Source: Wuchereria bancrofti
Lineage: Eukaryota > Nematoda > Chromadorea > Rhabditida > Onchocercidae
Assembly: GCA_005281725.1 (NCBI GenBank)
Contig: SSBO01000003.1
Location: forward strand, 10,103,251-10,167,250
DNA length: 64,000 nt
Reading direction: 5' to 3'
Shown: positions 1 through 13,841 of the stretch, in pieces
How the letters are laid out: every line of letters starts with the position of its first letter
How positions within the stretch are numbered: position 1 is the first letter of the stretch
Made by a program: the position numbers and the translations under genes
The notes under the pieces: model-generated
What the model was told of the DNA's origin: nothing
What the model saw: the letters and a program-made list of their open reading frames with translations, nothing else
The model's database searches: none

Positions 1-98
1 ACAATATCAAATAATCAAATTTGTAGTATAATAAATAATAGAAAATTTGAATTTCATATTCTCGCAAAATAATAATAAATAAATAGCTAATAACATAC

Positions 99-2345
99 TT
101 GGCGATTTTAGAAATATATACTGCTCTTTGGATAAGCCTAATGCAATTGCATTTTTTTGTAATTCAACAAAATGTGCGATGTTTTCATCATTCATAATAT
201 CATAACCACCAGCAATTACAAGAAAACAATATTGATAATCATCTTCTGGAATTTTTTCTCGAAGTAAACCTAAAATGGATTGAGTTACTAAATTTGTTGA
301 GCTCGATGAATTTCGTATGTTTTAATTAATTCTTCTGTAGCATGAAACATATCTTTATAAATATGAAAAAGAAATAAAAATTTCAAAAACAAACTAAAAG
401 CTTCTAACGCAAGGCCAATATTCTTTTTCCTTTCATATCGATTGATTGATACGAAAATATGCCGTGCTTTATTTGGAATTTCATTTAATTCAGTTGTTTC
501 ATCGCTATCAAAAAATTTGGTATTCAGTGTCGGATAAAGGACATGAATACTTCGAGTACGAATGCATGGAAATGTTTCACTCACAGTTTTTCTTGTAAAT
601 TCACTATTCACACAAATTAAATCTGCCATTGCTGTTGTCCACGTCTAAAAATCATATGAAAAATGTGAGTGGTTGAAAAGTGAAATTTCCCATTTTTTGA
701 ATTATTAAAGTTAAATTAAAGAATGGAGAAGCTTTTTATTGTCATAGTTAAAACATGTAAAACATATGTGTTTTATATAATATGCTGGATATTTCGAGTA
801 AAAACTTTGGCATACTCAAGCATCTCAAAACCTATGAATCAAGCAGCAAGAAAAGAAAGATTTTGGATGATAATATATATCGTCGGACCAATATTTTGCA
901 ATCATTATTTTTTTGTATATGGAGTAAAACTAAAAGTTGACAGTAAGCAAATAAACTCTACTAGTGGATGCATTTATCAGAATTTTATTCTTCTAAAGTA
1001 TGATGATAGGTAAGCTTACTTCAAACCAATCAACAAAAACACGGTAGAATCTCTTCATCATACCCTTTCTCGTTGTTAATAATTGATCGGGAAAATGACA
1101 ATAGAAAATAACCGGTGCATTGAATAAACCAAGTAATCGAAATATCCGAAAAATCAACAAACATGAAGAGATCTGAAAAAGTTATAAATTATTTAGTATA
1201 CTGGAATCATAAATTTCAATCATTAAAACACAACAGCAAATAAAAACATTTTAAGTAAAATGCCAAAGATCATTATGAAAAGTTGCTACAGCAAAATAAG
1301 ATTACCAATAGATCCAATTGTATTCTTCTAAAATATGATGCTATTAAGCGTAATATTTTGCTAAATCAAAAAAGAAAAAATTCTCACAGAATCAGAAAAG
1401 ACAAGTTCTGTTCTTTTCAAAAATATGCAAATATATAAAGCTGCGATACACATCCTAATATAAGCACATAAAGCATGTCCAAATCCAAAAATTGATCGTG
1501 GAAATACGTCGACAACTTTGATACCTGAAATTAACCTATGCAAAAATTAGTGATTTTTTGAATGTGAATAAAAATTGACTAATTTATTTTTCGTCTCCAT
1601 GTTCCATGCAATTCTTTATTTTTCGTAATCTATAAAAGAAAATCTTTCTCGATACATTAATAAATAAAAAGAAAACACTTCGTAGCAACAATAAAATGCA
1701 ATCAGATTAAATAGCATTTTATCATTTAACCTTATTAGATAATAATCGAGTATTTTTTTGCAACTTTTTTTTTTGTAAACTACAAAAAGAAATCTTCCTT
1801 GGCAAATCAATAAATTTAAAAAAACCTTCGTGGCAATAATAAAATGTTTTTTTTTTCGTTTTGTTACTATTACTAGTAGCAATAATCAATAACAAAAAAT
1901 TGAGGAGTTCAAAACATCCGATTTGTTCTACTTCTTCCATCTACTAATATTATATTGATAATAATTGCATATTGTAAATCGTAATTTTCGATGAGCTATT
2001 AAAATAATTCCTACATCACTTCTGCATGAAAAATTTTAATGAATTGAAATTTTGTTACTAAAAACTTGTTGTTGCTTGCAAGACTTTCAGTTAACATTAC
2101 CAATAATTTATTCAACAACAAGTTAAGCAACATAATTCAACATTAATTATATTAAATAATGTAAAATTAAAATTAATGAAAATTTAACCAAATTCATTGG
2201 TTTCCAGAAATGCATGCTTCGGATTGAAATGATTTGTCACGAATTGTACTCGATGACCATTTTCTTTCATCGCAATCGCTGCATCCACAACCAATCTTTC
2301 CGCTCCTCCGATACCCAAATCCGGATGAATTATCGTTATAAACAT
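99..2345 (-). CDS. alg-2: ALG2-type alpha-1,3/1,6-mannosyltransferase, 5' part (leaves window)
   Basis: ALG2 adds the second and third mannoses to the lipid-linked oligosaccharide on the cytosolic face of the ER, early in N-glycan assembly. I read five exons on the minus strand: 2345-2189, 1524-1388, 1172-1020, 644-395 and 287-99. Phases 1, 0, 0, 1 and 1 close at each junction. Visible family motifs: HPDLGIGGAERLV at the N-terminus (GT-B donor fold), a CAYIRM stretch in exon 2, FYCHFPDQLLT in exon 3, and LICVNSEFT, VLYPTLNT and SINRYERKKNIGLALEAF in exon 4, followed by VIAGGYD in exon 5. The C-terminal part with the EX7E donor-binding region lies beyond base 1. The ATG at 2345 places HPDLG close to the start as in the family; an in-frame ATG at 2363 would add six residues. 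Identification is from remembered family sequence. Confidence 0.88.
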
Positions 2346-3461
2346 CCTGAATTGAGGTACCATTATTAGTAACAATAATCAATAACAATTAATAACAATA
2401 ATATAATAATAGTAGTAATAATTGATAATAATAGTAATAATTATAATAACAATAATAATAATTATTATTAACAATAATAATGATAATAATAATCACACAC
2501 ACATGCACAATACGTATATTTGTTAGGAAATGAAGAGAATGCGAGAAAGACATACGGGAAGGAAGATGATGAAACGTGTAAGAGACGTGAAATTTTTCTC
2601 GTATTTCCTGCAACATGAAACCTTTCCCATATTCAACTTTTCATAACATAGAAATCTTCCTCATATTTTCCTAATTTTAGAAATGAAGAGAATAAGACAG
2701 AGACACCGTCGTAAAAGACGTAAATAACACGAAACGTAAGAGACGTAAAAAACATCAGAACATCCCACTTTGATGCGAAATGTTCGATAAATACTATGGC
2801 AAATTGTACCTTACAATTTGCGGTAGTGACGTGTAACGTGAAATAAGTGAGCTTAGGTAATGTGGTATTGTTTTAGATAAACAAAATTAGTTTTTAAGCA
2901 TAAGTTATAATCCTTGTTGGTAAATTTCCAATATTTCACATTAAGAAAGAAGAAAAAATTTTTAGTAAACTGGAGTGGATAGTGAAATGAAAAAACAAAA
3001 CCAATTAGAAATATACGTAAGAAAAAATTGAAGCTTAGATTTAAAGCGAAAAAGAAGATAAGAAAGGTTTAAAATTGATGAAAATTTTTAAATGTTAGAT
3101 TTATTCCAAATTTAAATAATTGCTAATGAAATGTTTGCATATATATACCAAGAGAAAGTGACATATATATTTAAGTTTATTCTAGCGGTTGTATTCATTT
3201 ATATATGTGATATTATGTTGATGAAAAGCTTCACTGTTATTTTTTTAACATATATTTTTATCATTTCTTTTCAATCAATTTTTATTAGATTCCAAGAGAA
3301 AGAGACACGGAGAGGGAGAAAAGTCACGTGAAGATATGAAATAATGATTGTCACGTAAAATTCCTTCGATAGTAGAAGAATTGTCATTATGTTTACATAT
3401 TCTAAGTATTAATCACATCTATGTTATCAGATATTTCTCTTTTTTTTAGATATAAAATACA
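2346..3461. other. Intergenic region between divergent ALG2 and Argonaute genes, with AAT microsatellite
   Basis: This 1.1-kb stretch separates two divergently transcribed genes and should hold both promoters. No coding exon was recognised. It contains an interrupted AAT/ATT microsatellite (about 2380-2490), a run of ACGT-containing words around 2700-2760 (acgtaa and acgaaac type repeats), and otherwise plain A+T-rich DNA. The open frame at 3131-3331 has a low-complexity hydrophobic translation and no recognised motif. Confidence 0.6.
2380..2490. repeat. Interrupted (AAT)n microsatellite
   Basis: Imperfect tandem AAT/AAC/AGT triplets lie immediately upstream of the ALG2 start. The long open frame here on the minus strand (Ile/Tyr/Asn-rich) is a product of this repeat, not a gene. 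Confidence 0.8.
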
Positions 3462-3462
3462 A
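3448..3462 (+). promoter_or_regulatory. Probable trans-splice acceptor before the Argonaute start
   Basis: A T-rich tract ends in an AG at 3448-3449, twelve bases before the ATG at 3462. A strong acceptor this close to a start, with no recognised upstream exon, is typical of spliced-leader trans-splicing in nematodes. An ordinary cis 5' UTR intron is the alternative. Confidence 0.45.
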
Positions 3463-6400
3463 TGGTTGGTCGAGGTCATCCAAAACGTCATTTAAATAAG
3501 CAAAATTTGGATATTTCACGACATATCGGTGAGAATAATATATTATTTGTAATAAATATATTTTCTTTTTTGTCAATATAAAAATAGAAATTTTGAATTT
3601 CGATACTTTTTTTATCTCTGGTGTAAATTTCAGAATTAAATCAATTGAATTTAGAAAGCATTTTGAGATTTTTCATCTCCAAAATGTTTCGTTTTCTTTC
3701 TTGTCGACAAAAGTTTTAAATTTTATAGTTTTAAGTAGATTATTATAGGATCAGTTTTCCGTGTACGTCTAATTTACAGCTGTTAGATTAGGGATTGATT
3801 AACTCGTAATTCTTTTTTCTTTTTTTTTAAGAAGAAAGTCCAAACGCATTTAATTCATCGATTCATTCACGGAATTTGGGATCACAAGTAAGTTATGTTT
3901 CTGTTATCGTTATCAATTACTTAAGTAAAGCATTAAATGGTATCATTTATTGAAAGAAAGATACTTGACAGCATTCATGGTTTAATGAAAATCGATAATT
4001 TATGAATAGAGTTCTATATTAGTGATAGAATTCTTAAAGTTAACTTTTTGCTTCGATCTCGTTAGTTAGAAAAGGATTACTTGATTATCACAAATTTTGA
4101 TTTGTATACGATTGTAAGCTTTTTCTCAAAATCACCATAACTTGCCAATATTTCAATTCACTAATATGTATGCATTCTTACAGTTAATAATAATTAGATA
4201 TTGATTAAATATGTGAATTGAAGAATCTCGCGATTCTTTGAAAAATTTCTAAAGTTTACGTTTCATAATAATATGCGTAGAAAAGCTTTAGTTTTGCTTA
4301 TGAGTAAAAATTACCTTGATTCAATATTATATTAAAAAAAAGAAACTTTTTTTTTCTAGAATAATATATTTCTAGAATAACTTCAATTCAATTCAAAGTA
4401 ACTCAAATTCTGCATCCCGAAATGTCTTATCACACTTATCGCATGTTGAAAATATTCAACAGAATGCAAGGTTCAAAATTTGAATTTTTTTTCCTTTATG
4501 AATGATATTATACTAATTTACAAGTGAGCAGTGTTAACCGTTACAGTTTTCTTTTAAAGAGTAGAAGAAAAAAAAAGTGGTTTTTGTTGTTGTCAAATTA
4601 TAAGCGAAATAGATTCTGCTTTCAGAATTTCATCAGTTGGTTCTCAATGTACCATATTTCCACGATTACCGCCAGCAAAAATACAGCAAAAAGTTATTGT
4701 AAAAACAAATGTTTATGCCTTAGAAATAACGGATCGTATTGTTTATCGTTATGATGTACGTATCGAAGCATGTTCCGGAAAACCTCATACCGCAAATGCT
4801 ACAAAAATTGACTTATGTCGTGGAAAACAAGAGTAAATATTTTCTTGGTTATATTATTTGCATATAAGTTTCTTAGACAAATACAAAAAAAAAAAAAATG
4901 AGTATTCTTGTTTACATATACATTATTTAGTCCCTATCGAGCTAAAAAATGTATGCTTTTAATCGATATGGCGTTGAGAAGATATCGACAACTTAATGAA
5001 TTTGCATATGCATATGATTTGTCAAGCACGTTATTCACTAATCAGCCATTAGACTTAAAGGAGGTAAGTGTAATAATGAGATAAGTAAAGCAGTTTTTTA
5101 CAAATGGCATTTATTGAAAGAAACTGTTATTAAGTTATTCAATTTGAATGTCTAAGTAAAGTGATTGTTTGTTTAAAATTATTAGATTTGTAAGTTTTAT
5201 TCATTTCTCAACTTTTGAAATTATATATTTTTGTGATTAGTCACAAAACTGTAAAAAGAAATCCTTGATAAACTTTTAGCATTGTAATAATTTAATTATT
5301 TAAATGTATCAGTTGAATACAGAATTTTCTAGAAGTTGCATTAATGTTATTTGGATGAAAAAATATACGAAAAAATCTAAATACTTTTGAATAACTATAT
5401 ATATATATATATAATATATATTGTTTTCAGGTGTCTGAAATTACTCTATGGTCCAGTAATGTGCAAGAATTGCAACAAATGTTTGGTGGTAATGTCAGAA
5501 TAAGTATACATATTAGTGAGTGCCGAGAATATGCTCGTTCATTTCACACAACAGATTTTAATTCATCCATTACACCTAATTTATTGGCTCAAGATCACTC
5601 TTTGCGCCAGTTTTATGAAATTTTAACAAATCAACATGGTTTACGAAGGTTAAGTTTTAGACATTCTTTAAAGAATTATGATATTGTAATTTCTTCGCTT
5701 CGTTTTGGCTATACGTTTAATTTCAATCTTTCATTTCACGTTATGATTTTTATTTGGATGATGGCTGTATTAACTTATCTTATATTTTTTATATGGTATT
5801 TTAAATTGTTGATGAAAATATGACTTGTTTATTTCATCTTGTTTATGCACAGATTTGTTCTTAAAACAATATAAATGAAATAACGTTGAGTTTTCTTATT
5901 TCAGTGGACTCTATTTCTCCTTTGGTTATGGTCGATTATATCAAGAAAAAGACAACAACATTAAATTGAAAAATGGAGTTAAAATATTAACTGGTGTCGA
6001 TAAAAGTGTTCGTTTTGTTGAGGGTAATCAGTCAACTGGTTTAGTTCCAGCATTAGTACTTGATGGTATGTATGTATGTTATTAAGTAATTTAGCACTAT
6101 TTGACCTTTAAATGGTTTTTTTTTCTTCCTCTGAAAAACAAAATAATTTATTCTTTTTAGAAAAAAAAACACCATTCTTCAATGAAGAAACATTAATGAA
6201 TTTTGCTGCTGAAATGTATACGCCAGGAGTTCCAAATCCATCTATTCCTAATTTGAATGGAAAAAAATTTCACGATTTTATACATTGTACTGAACCAACC
6301 ATCAAAGGTAAAGGAATGAAAATTAATTTTAATGAGAGATTTAATGTTTTCATCTTTATGTTCCAAAAAGTGTAGAAGTTAGTAATAAATTAGTTTTCAA

Positions 6401-9400
6401 TAATTATTTGTTGTAGAAACATAACTCCACTATACTATATTTTTATCCAGAAATTTCAAGTTTCTTTTCCAGCTAAATCATTTATTTATTTCTGATTTTT
6501 GCTTAAAATTTTACTAAAAGCTACGTATGTTTAAAACATACTTTTTATCTTTCAGGTCTTCGTCTTCTTCGCTCAAATAATACTAAAACATTCACTGCAA
6601 ATGGCTTATCCAAGCAACCGGTGATGTATCTTAGGTACTTAAGTTTAACCAGTTTATTTGCCATTTCATCACTTTATGTTGGTTTCTAAAATAAATAATG
6701 AATTCATATTAGAATTCTTATAAATTTTAGATTCATATTAAAATTCTCGTAAATTTTAGCAATGAATTGAGATGAATGAGATAATTCCATAAAATAAATT
6801 ATTGGCAAAAATGATAAATATAAATAAGAAAAGAGAAAGCTAAGAAAAGTAAGAGTAAAAGGAAGAGAGCAGAAAAATAAAGGGTGAATGATTAGAATTA
6901 TATTATGATGAAAGGAAGGAATTGAATTCTTATTAATTAGACTAAAAAATTAGATATAGTGTTAGTGGTGATTTGCTACTCTAACGAAATTTTTGCTTAT
7001 AGAAATGGGCGAATGCCACCACTAGTGGAAGCATATAAAAGATTGGGAATTAATATCAGGTCAATTTTCATTCATTCTTTGGAATTTATTAATTGTTAAA
7101 TGTCAATCTTTTTATTAATACTTTCATTAAGTTGAAAAAATCAAATTGAATTTTGTTAATTTCACATACATTTGCAGGCCTGATTTGCCGGCTGTTGTTC
7201 TGAAATCACGCTCTGGTATAGGTTTTTTCCCTTTTGAAATTCTATATGTTACTCCAAATCAAAAGGTTCCAGATTCAAAACTTCGACCAGACCAAAGGCT
7301 AACTGTAATGAAGGTAAGATCTCAGTATTATAATGTTCAATTCATTCTTCATTTTCTCTTTTTTTTTGTAATCTTTATCGAAACTATTTTGTCCATTTTC
7401 ATCTCAAAATACAAATTTACTTTTCTTCATTCTATCGGGTGATCAATCAATTTTCCATTTTTGTATGCATATTAACGAATGTTTGCGAAGCTAACACTTT
7501 TTTTTTGTTTTTTACTTTTTTACAGCGGTAATTGCTTAAATTCATAATTTGCATAAAATATTTTTGTCAGCTTTGTGCTGTACAAAGATGGCAATATTTG
7601 AAGATAGCAGTTAATAATTAAATAAAAATTTTGCTTCAGTCATTAAAATTTATGATTTTTAGAACTCAGTTGTAGCTCCACATATACGACATGACGAAAT
7701 AGAAAGACATATGGAAGCATTAAATTTGAGCGAAAGCACATTCAATCCAATTTTAGCATCATTTGGTATTCGAATTAGTAAGAGCCCAATGATGGTAAAT
7801 TTTGTTGAATTAATAGGTTCTCGTTTTTTAATTTGAATTTTCATATAAAAATAAGTTTTTATATGAACTATATTACATGATATGCAAATAATGATGATGA
7901 TTATTTAACAGATGACGAACGATTATTTTTTATTCGATTTTTAATGCAACTTTATTTCAGGTTGAAGCTAATCGCCGTATACCACCACAAATTTCTTACA
8001 GCCCGAAATGTTTCATAAATGTCGCACCAGATAAGGTATGAAATTTTAATGTACGGTTAAAAAAGAACCATTTTTATAGTTCATCATTTAAAGTGTTTTA
8101 AGTTTTTTTTCTTCTCAGTTTTAAGGCTAGTTCTTTTACTGTCCCAAAAAATTGCAGCAAAAATGGCAAAGGAAGATTAGATAAATAAAAAAGGAATTCT
8201 TTCTATGTAAAAAATTTCTCTTATACTGTTAGTATAACTTTTGTTTTTTTTTTTTGAGAATATAATTTTTTAGGCTAGCTGGAACGCTGGGAATAGTCGG
8301 TTTACAACTCCAGCAAAAATTGACAATTTTCATTTGTTTTATAACAAGGATTGTAATGAAAATGTCATAACGTAAGTTTCATATGTTTAAACATTGAGGA
8401 GCAGTAAGTTATAGAAAAAGATAAAAAAATATCTCTGTAATTAAGTTCAAAATGTTTTTGAGTTATTTGTTCCAGAAAAAAAACTTAGAAAGTATTGTTT
8501 TGCTTTCATTATCCTTCTTTGCTTTAAATATAGAATTGATTCACGATAGTGAAGATTGATTATTATTTTACATAATAATAATCTTAGTAACAAATAATCG
8601 AAAAAATTCTGATTCTTCTCTCTCAGTGAACAGAAATCGATCAAACAATATGGGTAATGATATGAATAAAGACTTTTCTAGTTTCAGTTTACATCCTTTT
8701 AAAAAATTTGAATCCACAAAATTATTTCAGTTTAGCTTAAATTATTTATTTGTGAGATAGTGTCTTATAAGTGAAATTCATACCTACCTATATTTTTGAT
8801 TAAATATTGTTTGATCGACTCTATTAAATATAAAAAAAGTAACAATGAAAGCAGAAAAAAAAATCAGTATTCATTTATTTTCCGAAATACAGTAAATTTT
8901 CCAATCATGTATACCTTATTCTCTAAAAATTTAATTTGGTAGTTTCTATTTTTTAATTAAAATATTTATTTTCAGGAATTTCTTCCATTCACTTTGTAGT
9001 ACAGCAGAGAAAAGAGGTATTACTTTTAATAAGAAATTCAAAAAGAAAGTCTGCCCAAATGAATTGGAAGCAAATATTAAAAAAGTGGTAATGGAATCTT
9101 CTGGAGAAAAAAATTTCTTTATGTATGTTGACGACCAACAATATACTCATGGTAAGTATATTAATTATAGCAGTAATTAGTAATTCGATGTTTTATATAG
9201 TTCACTAATCACATTTTTTTGAAAACTTTAACCAAGTTGATTAATTAATTTACGGTATGGTTGGTTTATTTAAGTAATTGAAATAAAATAATTTGATGAA
9301 TTAATATTCTTTTCAAAAGCTAGAATTAGGTTTGTTTTGTTTGAGAAAAAATCAAATGAGATTTTGATGTTTACAATCATGTTAAGTATGATAAGGTATT

Positions 9401-11889
9401 AAATGATTATTGTAGCCGTAATAATTTATAGTATTATTACGTTAATTGGTATTTTCCTAATGAATGCTTCTAAGAATTTTTTGAGTGTTCACTTAAGCCG
9501 AATAATACAATTAAAATTATATTTAAGATCAACTTAAGCTATACGAAGCACTTTATCAAGTGGTCACTCAGCATGTAAAATATTCCACTGTGAGAAATGT
9601 GTCACATTCACTTGAAAATATTGTCAATAAAATGAATGTCAAAAATTTTGGTCACAATTATCATACTGTGCCAGAAAATTATGCGTTAGTTTTCTATTAT
9701 TTTCGTAATTTTTATTTTCACTTTTTCCTTCGAATTTAAAATTTAATAATTTTTTCATTAGGATTAAAAGATGGTTATCAACTGGTAACACACTTGTTAT
9801 TGGATATGATGTTTGTCATCCGGAACCGCAATCAGCTGTTGAACGTCGTTTAAATTTAATATCTACTCAACCAAGTGTTATTGGAGTGAGCTTTTCTATG
9901 ATTTTTTTTTTCTTTACACATCTGTTAATTAAGAATGAATACTTCAGATATTTGCTATGTAATTTATTTTTCTACTTTAATGTAAAAGCATATTCTGATT
10001 AGCTAACTTGAAATTAATTATAGTTTTCATTTAATGCTGCGAAGGAACCGGAAACATTCATAGGAGATTATGCATTTCATGAACCAAGGCAAGAACAAGT
10101 CACTAGTTCCATTCTTGAAGGTCGAATGTTTCATATTTTGAAATTATTTCATGAAATGCGTTCCAAGTTACCGACATTAATTATTATCACACGTGATGGT
10201 GTTTCAGAAGGACAACATAAAATGGTAAATTTTATAATCTTATATGATAGAAAATAGAAGTGATGTGGTAAAAAAAAAGATGAAAGAAATGAAAAAAAAG
10301 AAAAAGGAATTGAATTAAATTTCATAATGGTGAAAAAATAAATGATAATGCTAGTAATATGTAAATAGTTAACAAAAAAGCTGCTAATTTTGTGTAAAAC
10401 ATAATATTGCGTTCATATTTTTTTATTTTCATTGGAATATTTCAGGTGATGGTAGATGAACTGGAGGCTTTACGTGCTGGAATACAAAATTATGCTGATT
10501 TTTACAAGAAACCAAAATATAAACCAAAAATAGTACTTCTTATTGCTGTAAAACGTCACAACAAGCGTTTCTTTATTGAAACTAAAAAAGGTCAAAATAA
10601 GTTTTGCTTATTTTTATATAATTTTCGAATTGTCAAAATGTCAGATGTTAAGAATAATTCTTAGAGTTTACAGTTAATGATATTGTAAAACGATCATTTT
10701 ATGTGTAGTAAGAGTAGTGAGATAAAAAATTTCTGAAACTTTTTTTTTGCTCTCTCTTGTAGTAGTAAATATTTTTTGAAAAGTTTTGACTGATTAGTAT
10801 AATTTATGCAAATTGGGATTAATGCAAATTCATACCTAACTTACGTATATTAAAAATTTACTTGTTACACTTAAAATAATTTCTCTACAACTCAACTCTT
10901 CAAGCTTATATACACTTTTTATCTAAAATTATATTTATTTGGAATTTAACGTAGCCTTTTTTCTGCAGGAGAAATTCAGAATTGTTTACCTGGGACCGTT
11001 ATTGACCATACGATAACGCGTGTCGATGCAACGGAAATTTTTATGCAATCACACAAAGTGATAAAAGTATGTTGAGCAAATTGTTGATCTCTGTACTTTT
11101 TTTTTATTATCATTACTTAGTAATTTCCATCGTACATTAGAAAAGGTTTTTTTTTTTGATAGATTACATTTAAAATAAGTAATCTTGATACAGATAAGAT
11201 TGTAATAGATCTAAAGTTTGATTTAGTTTGAATTTTTTGTTTTATTTATTTATTTATTTATTTTTTTTTTTCAAGGGAACTGGCAAAATTCCAGCCTATA
11301 CGATATTAGTAAATGAAGCTAATATGGAAATGGATGAGTTGCAAGCATTTATCAATGCTCTTTGCTACAATCATCAAATTATCACATCAGCTGTTTCATT
11401 ACCAGAGCCAATTTATCAGGCAGATGAATGGGCAAAAAGAGGACGTAATAATTTTCGCACTATGTAGTAAGTTGATGCAACAATATTTATGCAAATTTAA
11501 ATAATATAGCTTATATATTATCCAATCAACATTTATCATGATTTTTTCATATCGACATTATTCGTAATCTTTATCATAAAATTAATAAAAACCAAACTCT
11601 GTCACAAATTAATGGTTTAGTTATAAGTCTTTAAATGCGACAATTCACGGCAAAAAAGAAAAAAGCAAACAAACCTTTTATATTGTAGATAATCACATAT
11701 AGTGTCATTTTTAAGTTTTCATTTGTTGTTAACTCTCTGCTAACAAAATTTATATTTGTATTATTTTTTAGCAAACAAAAACTTGATAAATTACCACGAA
11801 AACCAAATGGAAAAGTGGATTGGGATGAAGTAACGAATAAACTTTGTTATATGGATCGTAAACTTGAACTAACAAGATCGAATGCTTGA
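3462..11889 (+). CDS. Nematode Argonaute (PAZ-MID-PIWI), 955 aa, 22 exons
   Basis: Argonautes bind a small guide RNA and silence or license complementary transcripts. Exons: 3462-3528, 3832-3887, 4376-4470, 4626-4832, 4931-5063, 5431-5648, 5905-6065, 6161-6307, 6556-6634, 7003-7059, 7178-7313, 7663-7794, 7961-8035, 8274-8371, 8976-9151, 9528-9684, 9762-9885, 10024-10224, 10446-10590, 10969-11066, 11276-11463, 11772-11889; every phase closes (2868 nt). The N-terminal domain holds VYRYDV; GLYFSFGYGRLYQ and FFPFEILYV mark the linker and PAZ edges. The MID 5'-end pocket has Gln627 and Lys647. PIWI has GYDVCHP (Asp681), EPRQEQ (Glu730), TRDGVSEGQ (Asp764) and, where human AGO2 has His807, Asp904 in IYQADEWAKRG. 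A D-E-D-D tetrad is compatible with slicing. It does not look like an ALG-1/miRNA or PIWI-type protein. A CSR-1/VSRA-1-like or WAGO-like member is my best guess, but the subfamily is unsettled. Confidence 0.9.
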
Positions 11890-13840
11890 ATATTTTAGAA
11901 TTTGGTTTTTTTTTTTTTCCTTTTTGTCATCAATTTCAGGGAGAATGGAAGGGTAGTCGAAATGTTAAATAGAAACCTATTGTATACATATATCATTAAA
12001 ATTGAAAATTGTAATATAAGTCAATTTCAGTAGCTTTTTTTGCCTTCAGAGAGAGTATTTTAAGAAGTGCAAACATTTTGCTTGAAAGATTAACATTGGA
12101 GTAATATTTAGAGTGTATTGAACATTCATTTATCTTTTCTTTTTTGTACGTGTTTATGAAATTTAAAGATTTAGCTCTAAGAAGAGAAAAAACGATTTGA
12201 ATTTTGTTTTGAGTAATAAATTGATATGAGCAAAATATTAGCATTATCCAAAAATTTAATTGTTGAAGTTTGATTGTTCAATACACACAGTGTAAATTGT
12301 TTTATTTATCTCAATTAAATGCTTTTCTGATAATAAATTTAATTGAAACAATGTATTTTTTCATCGCTGTATCAGCTATTCAGAGTGGTATATTAATCAG
12401 CTAATCTTCCAGAAAAAAATGAGTGGCTCTACTTTAGCATTTTGGATTTCATTTTTATTTTTATTACTTTGAAATTTCATATTTGCAAAGGTTTTATTTT
12501 TTATTTTGATAGTTAATAATTTGAATTTTGTTATAAATATTGTCAATTTATAACATAGGCAAATTGTTCCAAACATTATGCTGATTATTAATAATAGTAA
12601 TGATAATTTGAAAAAAGTAATAAAACTAGTGTTGTTTTTGAATGAATTTTAAATCTCTAATTCATATTAAGAACTTACTGAACTGTTCTTTGTTCTTTAT
12701 CATACGTTTTGTAAGATTTATTTAATATGTACTATTTAGTCAAATTTGTGTAGTGCAAATGCTTTAACAATTATTTTATTCTTTTTTACCAAATGTGCTA
12801 AGAGAGTTTGTAGAATTTTGTTCTATAAATTAATATATATTGCGAATATGATGATTGTATTATAAACTATCATATAAATAATGATATTAATTTTCCGTTG
12901 AATAATTGATAAGTAATTAATAAATCTATTAATAGTGATATATTCATTATGAAAAACGAAATAAATCCGTTACAATACACTTCAAAGGTTAGCTTCCAAA
13001 TAAAATGACAGTAATTTGTTTGTTTGCAAAGCGTTTAATAATTATGATTGGCTTATCATTTGATAATTTAGATGATATTAGCTTATCATTTGATTTAGTA
13101 ATTTAGTTATGATTGACTTATCATTTGGTAGTTCAGCTGGTGTTGTCGGATTGTATTCTTTCAAAAAAAAAGTGACGAAGTGTATTTTTACTCTAGATCT
13201 TAACAAATTTAATCTTTCATTAGTATTGATCAAGATTTCTCACTTATTTGTTTGTATTTAATGGTTGAGAAGTAAATTTGTATTTGTTTTATTAGCATAT
13301 GTTATCTTAAAATTTTTTTGTTCAATATTTCCGTATCTATGTAAAGTGATTTAAAAAAATTTCATTTGTTCGTTTTACTTTACAAACGTAGTTATTTGCT
13401 AATTTATTTATTTTTTGTTTGTTTGATTAGTTTACTTTTATATTAAAACCAAAAAAGAAAAAAAAAACTTTTTTGTTGCTACTCATAATATAATGTGATG
13501 TTTTGTTTTTTTTTCAAAATTATAAAAGTATTTAGATAGAATAAAATTTAATCAATTCAATCAGTCATTCTATCTTCACATATTACTTTAATGTTTTCTA
13601 ATCATCAAAGTATCAATTTGGCTGTCCTAAAAATAGATCTTTTTGTTTTTTATGGGGAAGATAAAAAGATGAAATTTGTTTAAAATAAAATTTTCGAATT
13701 TTTTTTTAATATTACTATATCAAAATTAGATGCTATTTGCTGATGTGTTATAAAGAATTGAATTTTAACAAACGATAAATTTTTGCACTGAAAAATTTTA
13801 TTTAAAAATAAATTATAACGAAAAGAATTTTCTTTAGAAG
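11890..13840. other. Intergenic region, Argonaute to DEAD-box helicase
   Basis: No exon with recognisable protein similarity was seen in this 1.95-kb A+T-rich stretch. It should contain the Argonaute 3' UTR and the helicase promoter. A short degenerate repeat at about 13045-13140 has three copies of a segment containing TTATCATTTG. Confidence 0.6.
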
Positions 13841-13841
13841 A
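13836..13841 (+). promoter_or_regulatory. Probable trans-splice acceptor before the helicase start
   Basis: The sequence ttttctttag ends at 13837, only three bases before the ATG at 13841. No upstream exon is evident, so this is a good candidate for a spliced-leader acceptor with a minimal 5' UTR. Confidence 0.5.

Noticed and set aside
3462..11889. Assigning the Argonaute to the miRNA (ALG-1) or PIWI clade
   Set aside because: The C-terminus and fourth catalytic position differ from ALG-1-type sequences, and PIWI-clade hallmarks were not seen; subfamily left open.
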